Origin: Nanobdellota archaeon
Lineage (GTDB): Archaea; Nanobdellota; Nanobdellia; Woesearchaeales; CG1-02-33-12
DNA length: 33,723 nt
Reading direction: 5' to 3'
Assembly (NCBI GenBank): GCA_018819345.1
Contig: JAHJQG010000001.1
Span: forward strand, 1-33,723
How positions within the stretch are numbered: the first letter of the stretch is position 1; the number at the start of each line of letters is the position of its first letter. The notes beneath the pieces are model-generated. The model saw only the letters and a program-made list of their open reading frames with translations, was not told the origin of the DNA and ran no database searches. Below, in pieces: positions 6,198-12,606 of this stretch. Made by a program: the position numbers and the translations under genes.

Positions 6198-8573
6198 ATG
6201 AAAATAATATCATGGTTTAAGGAAATATCAAAGGATAGTATTTCTATTGTAGGAGGCAAGGGTGCAAATCTTGGAGAGATGTATAACATAGGAATGCCTG
6301 TTCCACCAGGATTTATAGTAAATGCGAGTGTATATAAGGATTTTATAGTGAGAACATCTATAAAAGAGAAAATAGTTAATATTCTTTCAGGCCTTAATGT
6401 AGAAAACACCAAAGAGCTGCAAGACAAGGCAAACGAAGTACAAAAGTTGATAATTGCAACAGAGATTCCTGATGACATTAAAGAAGATATTATAGATGCC
6501 TATGAAAGCATGGGAATAAGTGATGAAAAAACAGATGCCTCTGATTTGGTTAAAAAAACAGAGGATGTATTTGTTGCTGTTAGAAGCAGCGCAACTGCAG
6601 AGGACTTGCCTGAGGCTTCTTTTGCAGGACAGCAGGAAACATTCCTTAATATCAAGGGAAATGATAATTTAGTGAAAGCTGTCAGGGCATGCTGGGCATC
6701 ACTTTTTACAGCAAGGGCAATATACTATAGGGTAAAAAATAATTTTGAGCATATGAAAGTTTTGATAGCTGTTGTTGTGCAAAAAATGGTTAATTCAGAC
6801 AAGGCAGGTGTGACTTTTTCTGTAAATCCCTCAACAAATAATGAAAATGAGATTGTAGTAGAAGCATGCTTTGGCCTGGGAGAGGCAATTGTTTCTGGCT
6901 CTGTAAATCCTGATTCCTACATTGTTGACAAAAACACAATGGAAATAAAAAACAAGGATATTAAAGAGCAGGAATGGGCATATGTCAGGGATGAAACAGG
7001 AAAGACTGTAAAGAAAACAATAATTGAAGATAAAAGAGGAATCCAAATATTAAAAAATGAGGAAATTATAGAACTTGCAGAGATTGCAAAAAAATTAGAA
7101 GATCATTATAACAAGCCACAGGATATTGAATGGGCTATTGAAAAAGATAAAATCTATGTTGTTCAGACGAGAGCCATAACAACACTAAAAAAGGTTGAAG
7201 AAGAAGCAGAGGAAATAACAATAGAAGAGCAAAAAACAACTGAAGAGGAAACTGAAAAAACACCTGTTGAAGAAAGCTCTGATATTTCCAATGCAGAGGT
7301 TCTGGCTACAGGAAACACAGCCAGCCCTGGAATTGCATCTGGTATTGTTAAGATTGTTCATGATGTGAATGAACTTTCAAAAGTCCAGAAAGGAGATGTT
7401 CTTGTTACAAAGATGACAAATCCAGACATGGTGCCAACTATGAAAAGAGCATCAGGTATTGTAACTGATACGGGTGGAACAACATGCCATGCTGCAATTG
7501 TAAGCCGTGAGATGGGAATACCATGCATTGTTGGAACAGGAAATGCAACCTCTGTTTTAAAAGAAAACACAATGATTACAGTGGATGCAACCCATGGAAA
7601 GGTCTATGCTGGAAAAATAACAATAAAGAAACCAAAGCAGGCAGAGGAAATGAGAAGGGATTATGGTGAATTAATCACAGCAACGCAAATCAAGGTTGTG
7701 ATGGATTTTCCAGAATATGCTGAAAAAGCAGCTGCAACAGGAGCAGATGGTGTTGGCTTGTTAAGGGCAGAGCACATGATTCTTGGCACTAAAATCCATC
7801 CTGCTTATTTAGTAAAGCAAGGCAGAAAGCAAGAGCTTATTGATATATTGGTTAAAGGTATATCAACTGTTGCAAGAGCATTTGACGGCAAGCCAGTTTG
7901 GTACAGAACATTAGATGCACCAACAGATGAGTTCAAAACTCTTGAAGGTGGCTCTGAGGAGCCTGAAGAGGAAAACCCAATGCTTGGCTGGAGAGGCATA
8001 AGGCGTTCTTTAGACCAGCCAGGATTTTTGAGAGCAGAGTTTGAGGCAATAAAAAAAGTTCATGAAATGGGATTAAAGAATGTTGGTGTTATGATCCCCC
8101 TTGTCACAAGGGTTGATGAGGTTAGAAAAGCAAAAGAGATTTTAGATGATGTTTTTGATGATGAATATGTTGAGTTTGGAGTAATGATAGAAACCCCTGC
8201 TTCTGTGTGGATAATAGAGGACATCTGCAAGCTGGGAATTGACTTTGTGAGTTTTGGAACAAATGACTTAACCCAATATACTCTTGCTCTTGACAGAAAC
8301 AATGATTTAGTGCAAAAGCATTATGATGAGCTGCATCCAGCAGTTCTTGCAGAAATATCAAGGGTTATAAAAATATGCAAAAGATATCATGTCCAGACCT
8401 CAATATGCGGCCAGGCTGGCTCAAAGCCAAAGATGGCTGCCTTCCTTGTAAGGCAGGGCATTGACAGCATAAGTGCAAATCCAGATGCCGTCAATCAGAT
8501 AAGGCAAACAGTTGCAATAACAGAAAAAAGGCTTTTATTAGATGCAGAAAGAAGGAATCTAAGGCCACAGTAG
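6198..8573 (+). CDS. ppsA: Phosphoenolpyruvate synthase (pyruvate, water dikinase)
   Basis: Makes PEP from pyruvate and ATP, the entry step of gluconeogenesis. The protein has 791 residues. The N-terminal ATP-grasp domain (about 5-330) contains GGKGANLGEM and VRSSATAEDLPEASFAGQQ. The phosphohistidine domain carries GGTTCHAAIVSREMG with catalytic His431. The C-terminal TIM barrel has ETPASVWIIEDI, SFGTNDLTQYTLALDRN and SICGQAGS with the catalytic cysteine. Order and length match archaeal PpsA. A glutamate-rich, low-complexity linker of about 35 residues (about 330-365) joins the ATP and His domains and may lengthen the swivel arm. The next gene starts 4 nt later. Confidence 0.97.
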   Translation: MKIISWFKEISKDSISIVGGKGANLGEMYNIGMPVPPGFIVNASVYKDFIVRTSIKEKIVNILSGLNVENTKELQDKANEVQKLIIATEIPDDIKEDIIDAYESMGISDEKTDASDLVKKTEDVFVAVRSSATAEDLPEASFAGQQETFLNIKGNDNLVKAVRACWASLFTARAIYYRVKNNFEHMKVLIAVVVQKMVNSDKAGVTFSVNPSTNNENEIVVEACFGLGEAIVSGSVNPDSYIVDKNTMEIKNKDIKEQEWAYVRDETGKTVKKTIIEDKRGIQILKNEEIIELAEIAKKLEDHYNKPQDIEWAIEKDKIYVVQTRAITTLKKVEEEAEEITIEEQKTTEEETEKTPVEESSDISNAEVLATGNTASPGIASGIVKIVHDVNELSKVQKGDVLVTKMTNPDMVPTMKRASGIVTDTGGTTCHAAIVSREMGIPCIVGTGNATSVLKENTMITVDATHGKVYAGKITIKKPKQAEEMRRDYGELITATQIKVVMDFPEYAEKAAATGADGVGLLRAEHMILGTKIHPAYLVKQGRKQELIDILVKGISTVARAFDGKPVWYRTLDAPTDEFKTLEGGSEEPEEENPMLGWRGIRRSLDQPGFLRAEFEAIKKVHEMGLKNVGVMIPLVTRVDEVRKAKEILDDVFDDEYVEFGVMIETPASVWIIEDICKLGIDFVSFGTNDLTQYTLALDRNNDLVQKHYDELHPAVLAEISRVIKICKRYHVQTSICGQAGSKPKMAAFLVRQGIDSISANPDAVNQIRQTVAITEKRLLLDAERRNLRPQ

Positions 8574-8577
8574 TAGA

Positions 8578-8838
8578 ATGAAGAAACAAAAGATATTAGT
8601 ATTAACAGGAGCAATATCCACATTATTAGGAAGCATTGGTGCTGTTATCTCTGGGCTTGGTTTATGTGCCTGTGTTTGGGCTCCTTTGTTTTCATTAGCT
8701 GGCTTGGCATCTTTGACAGTTGGTTTCTTGTCTAACAACAAAATATTTTTTCTAATAACAGGAATTATACTATTACTAATAAGCTTAATACTCCATAAAA
8801 CAAAGAAAGCATTCAAGATACATCATAAAAAATTTTGA
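8578..8838 (+). CDS. Small membrane protein with central Cys-Ala-Cys
   Basis: An 86-residue protein with three likely membrane helices (about 5-27, 30-50 and 54-73) and a basic tail (HKTKKAFKIHHKKF). A CAC pair sits inside the second hydrophobic segment (GLGLCACVWAPLF). The pattern of a glycine-rich first helix and a paired cysteine before a proline loosely recalls small metal-transport proteins of the MerF/MerT type. The similarity is too weak to assign. It starts 4 nt after ppsA and is probably cotranscribed and translationally coupled with it, although no functional link is obvious. Confidence 0.7.
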   Translation: MKKQKILVLTGAISTLLGSIGAVISGLGLCACVWAPLFSLAGLASLTVGFLSNNKIFFLITGIILLLISLILHKTKKAFKIHHKKF

Positions 8839-8924
8839 AAAGCTGGATATAAAATAATAAAAAGCTTTTGGAAATTAATTTCAATATAGAAAATTATTTA
8901 AAAAGAAATGTTTGTAATTTGTTT

Positions 8925-9254
8925 ATGAACAGGGGAAGGCCAATCCAGAGCAAAATAAGGCAGAATATTGTTGAGATACTATATTTTCTAAAGTCTGCTT
9001 ATGGATATAACATATACAAGGTTTACATAGAGATTTTTCCAGCAGTAACAATGCGGTCAATTTACTATCATCTCAAGAAAGGCCTTGCATTGAAGGAATT
9101 CAAGATAAGCAAAGTCAAGAGTGAAAAAGGTAACTATTCCTGGGGCCCAGAGGCAGAAAAGATTTATTACAGCCTTGATGTAAACGCAAGGCCGCAGATT
9201 GACAAAAAAGTTAAGAAATACTTTGAAAAAAGAAGTTCTAAAAAAATCCAATAA
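8925..9254 (+). CDS. Winged-helix DNA-binding protein, unknown regulon
   Basis: A 109-residue basic protein starting MNRGRPIQSKIRQNIVEIL. The segment IRQNIVEILYFLKSAYGYNIYKVYIEIFPAVTMRSIYYHLKKGL-type (about 11-55) has the spacing of a PadR/ArsR-like winged helix. Within it, VTMRSIYYHLKKGL would be the recognition helix. The C-terminus is lysine-rich. A TTG lies upstream at 8868. I prefer the ATG at 8925 because a TATA-like ATTATTTAAAAAG lies about 27 nt before it, giving a leaderless start. Probable transcription regulator; target unknown. Its last 17 nt overlap the convergent protease gene. Confidence 0.75.
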   Translation: MNRGRPIQSKIRQNIVEILYFLKSAYGYNIYKVYIEIFPAVTMRSIYYHLKKGLALKEFKISKVKSEKGNYSWGPEAEKIYYSLDVNARPQIDKKVKKYFEKRSSKKIQ

Positions 9255-10443
9255 TATTTTGGATAAAAGGCCATAAAACATTAATTAAAACAAGCCCTAA
9301 GAAAACAAGGCTAATTGCCTTCCAAATCCTGTCGCCTATCTTTTTCTTAAAGAGCTTGTGCATCAATAACTGAAGCATCCTGCCGCCGTCTAAAATTGGG
9401 CCCAAGGGCACGAGATTAAACAAACCAATTCCAAGGTTTAGTATTAAAAGACAGTAAAAAAGCCCAGAAATCCAAAGTAAAATATCTGGAAGAATTTTTC
9501 CATATTTTTGCAATATATTTTCTTTTATTTCCTGATTCTGGGTTAAATAAATTCCAAGATAGCCCCTGCTTTCATTATCAGGGCTTCCAGCAAGAGTAAT
9601 ATTATAATTTGTTACATTTGTTGTAATAACAACAGATTCACCAGGTGTTTTATTTTGCATGATTTCTGTGAAATTTTCTACAGTTCTAATAGGCACATTA
9701 TCTATGCCAATTATTAGCTCATTTTCTGTTATTCCTGCATTTTCTGCAGGAAAGGTCTCATTCCCTGGAGTAAAGCCTGTTACTAAAACCCCATTATTAT
9801 TAAAAACAGCATTAGAAATAGGTACCATAACAAGCACCATTATTGCCAGAACAACAAAGGCAAAAATAATATTAGAAAAAGACCCTGCTGCAAAAACAGA
9901 CAACTGCTGTATCTTTGGTCTTTTTCTTAATTCTTTCTCATCTAGCTCAACAAATGCTAATGGGATTACAGGAATAAAAATATTAAGAAAACCTAGCCCG
10001 CTTGACTTTACCTTAATCTTATATAAACTTGCTATAACTCCATGAGAAAACTCATGTACAAGGATAAGCAAAAATATTGATATAATCCAGTAAAAGAAAG
10101 GAACATAAAAAATTCCCTCAGCCTCAAATGGAAGTACCATCATCAAACCAGAAACTGCTGCCGGCTTTGTAACCAAGCTATAAAAGTTCTGAATAAGAAT
10201 GACACACATTGCAACCATGCCTAAAAATCCAATTACAATGCCAGCATATGCCAAATATTTTAAGAATTTTGGATGTTTTTTTGCCATCCTGTCCATTGAT
10301 TTTAATCCAAGCTTGGTCTTATACATAGAGAAATAAAGAAATGGAAATAAAATCTTTTGAATAATTATTTTCTTTCTCTTGGCATAAAGAAATAGCAACA
10401 TACAACCTATAAATATAAGCGCGCATATAGTCTGAATATCCAT
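9238..10443 (-). CDS. Site-2 protease family (M50) intramembrane metalloprotease
   Basis: Zinc protease that cuts transmembrane substrates, often to release regulators. The 401-residue protein has several membrane helices. HEFSH at 130-134 is the zinc motif. A PDZ-like domain lies at about 215-300 (GITENELIIGIDNVPI). The third ligand Asp352 is in NLVPLGPILDGGRML (N-x2-P-x5-DG form). The topology and inserted PDZ match archaeal S2P proteins. Its ATG is one base after the stop of rpl40e, so it is the last gene of an aIF5A-L40e-protease operon. Its 3' end overlaps the convergent winged-helix gene by 17 nt. Confidence 0.93.
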   Translation of the reverse strand: MDIQTICALIFIGCMLLFLYAKRKKIIIQKILFPFLYFSMYKTKLGLKSMDRMAKKHPKFLKYLAYAGIVIGFLGMVAMCVILIQNFYSLVTKPAAVSGLMMVLPFEAEGIFYVPFFYWIISIFLLILVHEFSHGVIASLYKIKVKSSGLGFLNIFIPVIPLAFVELDEKELRKRPKIQQLSVFAAGSFSNIIFAFVVLAIMVLVMVPISNAVFNNNGVLVTGFTPGNETFPAENAGITENELIIGIDNVPIRTVENFTEIMQNKTPGESVVITTNVTNYNITLAGSPDNESRGYLGIYLTQNQEIKENILQKYGKILPDILLWISGLFYCLLILNLGIGLFNLVPLGPILDGGRMLQLLMHKLFKKKIGDRIWKAISLVFLGLVLINVLWPFIQNIIGFF

Positions 10444-10444
10444 T

Positions 10445-10606
10445 TTATTTCTTTTTAAGAGGCCTCAATGCCTTTCTGTTGCATTTCCTGCACTTGATTT
10501 TGCCCTGGAGAACCTTCATTATATTGGCCCTTATTTTTGTCTTGCAGTTTTTGCATACAAATATGTTATGTATTATTCTCGCTTCTGCTTCTGGAAATCT
10601 TACCAT
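10445..10606 (-). CDS. rpl40e: Ribosomal protein L40e (eL40)
   Basis: A 53-residue zinc-ribbon protein of the large ribosomal subunit. It begins MVRFPEAEARI, the archaeal L40e signature (FPEAEAR). It has two cysteine pairs, C18-x2-C21 and C39-x2-C42, and ends with the ALRPLKKK tail (LRPK in relatives). Archaeal L40e lacks the ubiquitin fusion seen in eukaryotes, as here. It lies 7 nt after aIF5A and 1 nt before the protease, so it is cotranscribed with both. Confidence 0.93.
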   Translation of the reverse strand: MVRFPEAEARIIHNIFVCKNCKTKIRANIMKVLQGKIKCRKCNRKALRPLKKK

Positions 10607-10613
10607 TTTATAC

Positions 10614-11009
10614 CTATTCTGATTTAACCTGTTTCATAACCCTGCTGTTCATGATTGACCAGTAAAGCACATTAGAGCCAGGAACACAGTCTGCTTTTAA
10701 TTCTTCAGGAATCTCTAAGTCAAATGTTTCATATGTCACTGCATCCATTACATTAGCCATATCGCCATGTACTGATAAAACCTGTGCTGTTTTTTTGTCT
10801 ATTATAGGAGTCTGCAGCATGTCATGGCCAGGCATTACAGTTTCTCTTTTCTTATTATCAATAAGACCTATTGCTGTTATCCTGACCTTTGCATGGCCAT
10901 GCTTTCCAGGCCTTGATATCTGAATGCCTGTTACTTTGAATGGAGCATCATCAAGTATTATATATCTTCCCTCCTGAATTGAGGTTGCTGCAATAAGTTT
11001 TGTTGCCAT
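10614..11009 (-). CDS. Translation initiation factor 5A (aIF5A)
   Basis: Ribosome-bound factor that relieves stalling and aids termination. The 131-residue product has the SH3-like N-domain with the modification loop SRPGKHGHAKVRI. Lys36 is the expected deoxyhypusine/hypusine site. The C-terminal OB domain ends IPEELKADCVPGSNVLYWSIMNSRV-like. Length and both domains are normal. A GAGGT site lies 7 nt before the ATG. A TATA-like CTATAAATATAG at about 11046-11057 starts the aIF5A-rpl40e-protease operon. No deoxyhypusine synthase gene is in the window. Confidence 0.96.
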   Translation of the reverse strand: MATKLIAATSIQEGRYIILDDAPFKVTGIQISRPGKHGHAKVRITAIGLIDNKKRETVMPGHDMLQTPIIDKKTAQVLSVHGDMANVMDAVTYETFDLEIPEELKADCVPGSNVLYWSIMNSRVMKQVKSE

Positions 11010-11082
11010 GATATTTACCTCGTTATAATAAAAAGGGAAAACTGGCTATATTTATAGTTTTTGGATTTTATGGCTGAAAAAC

Positions 11083-11889
11083 CTAGTTATGGTGAAAATA
11101 TATTCTACAGTTAATCTTATTCTTTTTACAAAATTCTTTTATGTTCCTTTCTTCAATATCCCAATAATTGCTATTTTTTGAATATATATTTTTGTATTTC
11201 TCTATAAGTTCAGGTTTGTTCTTTTTTAGGAATCTATAAATCTCTCTTTTTATAGATGGATAAAGATTTAGGTTTTCAAACCAATATTCATCTACAAAAG
11301 ATTTGGTTTTGTTGATTATTTTTTTCCAATCTGTTATTTCCGGAAAGATTGGTGAGATAAAAAGGGCTGTTGGAATTTTGTTTTTATGAACTTCTTTCAG
11401 CGCGTTTATTCTTTTATTTGGTGACGATGACAAAGGTTCTAATTCCTTCCTTATTTTATCGTCTAAAATTGATAAAGAAAGAGCAACAATACAATCCTTG
11501 AACTGCTTAAACAAATCAATATCCCTAACTACTAAATCAGACTTGGTCATCAAACCCAAATGTGGTTGAAGGGGTATGAGCCTTTCAAGAATTTTTCTTG
11601 TGAGTTTATATTGTCTTTCAATTGGCTGGTAGGGATCTGTAACAGAGCCAATTGTTATGGATTTATCTTTGTATTTATTTGTATCTTTTGGTATTAAATC
11701 AGGAGCATTAATTTTTATATCAACAAATTCGCCCCAAGGTTCTATATGGCCTGTAAATCTTTTCATAAATCTTGCATAGCAATATTTACAACCATGCTGG
11801 CATCCAATATATGGATTTATAACAAAATCTCCTTCAGGTAGATTTGACTTTACAATAATTGACTTTACTTTGATTTCTTTAATTTTCAT
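11083..11889 (-). CDS. Radical-SAM protein of the SplB (spore photoproduct lyase-like) family
   Basis: A 268-residue radical-SAM enzyme. NPYIGCQHGCKYCYAR at 25-40 holds the 4Fe-4S ligands C30, C34 and C37 (C-x3-C-x2-C). It is followed by the family segment RFTGHIEPWGEFVDIKINA. Downstream are DPYQPIERQYKLTRKILE and the barrel strand segments typical of COG1533. The substrate of archaeal members is unknown. DNA-lesion repair is only one possibility, and the extra C-terminal cysteines (about 250-260) may matter. It follows the SprT-like gene at 16 nt on the same strand, so the pair is probably cotranscribed. Confidence 0.88.
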   Translation of the reverse strand: MKIKEIKVKSIIVKSNLPEGDFVINPYIGCQHGCKYCYARFMKRFTGHIEPWGEFVDIKINAPDLIPKDTNKYKDKSITIGSVTDPYQPIERQYKLTRKILERLIPLQPHLGLMTKSDLVVRDIDLFKQFKDCIVALSLSILDDKIRKELEPLSSSPNKRINALKEVHKNKIPTALFISPIFPEITDWKKIINKTKSFVDEYWFENLNLYPSIKREIYRFLKKNKPELIEKYKNIYSKNSNYWDIEERNIKEFCKKNKINCRIYFHHN

Positions 11890-11905
11890 TGTTAATATAT
11901 GATTT

Positions 11906-12571
11906 TTAGCTAAAATACCTTAAAAATCCTTTGCTTTTTGACTTTCTAATCAGGAATTTTATTTTTTTCTCCATCTCTTTATGGTCATCAAATTCTTTTT
12001 CCTTTGCTTTAAATTCTTTTGTATGATGATAACTTCTATTGGCCTTATTCTTAAATTTTATTTTTTTATGTAAAATCTCATGATACATTATATAATCAAG
12101 AAGTTCTTGCTCAGCATCTAAAAATATCCTGCTTATGCTTATTGTGTCTGTATGATAATCATAAGAGCCAAGCTTTCTTTTTGAGTTGCTTCCCCACTCA
12201 AGATTAGGTATTTCAATAAGGTTGTAGAAGTATTTCTTATTTACCCTATTGAAAGAGCTTTCCAGTATTGGGTCTGACTTTTGCTTTGGGATGGATATAT
12301 GAAGATTTCTTATAAAAGAATTATATAAATCAATGTTTATTGTCTGTTTTTTATCATTAAATACCTTTAGAAGAAGGCTTTGTATTAATCCAATTACAAT
12401 ATCCTTGCTTATATGTTTCCACTGCCTGCTTAGGCTGAACTCAAGATTATTTTTATAATGCCTTACATTAGCATTGTATGGCTTAAACCTTGCAGTATAT
12501 TTGAGTTTTATAGAATAATTAAATGCCTTATCAGGATAAAGTTTTTCAAAAGCCTCTTTGATTAGTTGCAT
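11906..12571 (-). CDS. SprT-like zinc metallopeptidase-fold protein
   Basis: A 221-residue protein whose C-terminal half carries HEILH at 164-168 (YHEILHKK). This is followed after 14 residues by HHTKEFKAKEKEF. That is the HExxH...HxxxF arrangement of SprT/YgjP-type zincins. The N-terminal half resembles the strand-rich lead-in of those proteins (YTARFKPYNANVRHYKNNLEFSLSRQW). Eukaryotic relatives (Spartan) cleave DNA-protein crosslinks. Placement next to a SplB-type radical-SAM gene hints at a DNA-damage role but does not prove it. The gene lies 35 nt downstream of aRF1. Confidence 0.82.
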   Translation of the reverse strand: MQLIKEAFEKLYPDKAFNYSIKLKYTARFKPYNANVRHYKNNLEFSLSRQWKHISKDIVIGLIQSLLLKVFNDKKQTINIDLYNSFIRNLHISIPKQKSDPILESSFNRVNKKYFYNLIEIPNLEWGSNSKRKLGSYDYHTDTISISRIFLDAEQELLDYIMYHEILHKKIKFKNKANRSYHHTKEFKAKEKEFDDHKEMEKKIKFLIRKSKSKGFLRYFS

Positions 12572-12606
12572 TTTAAAAAAGAAATCTAACAGCTATAATA
12601 ATCTTT

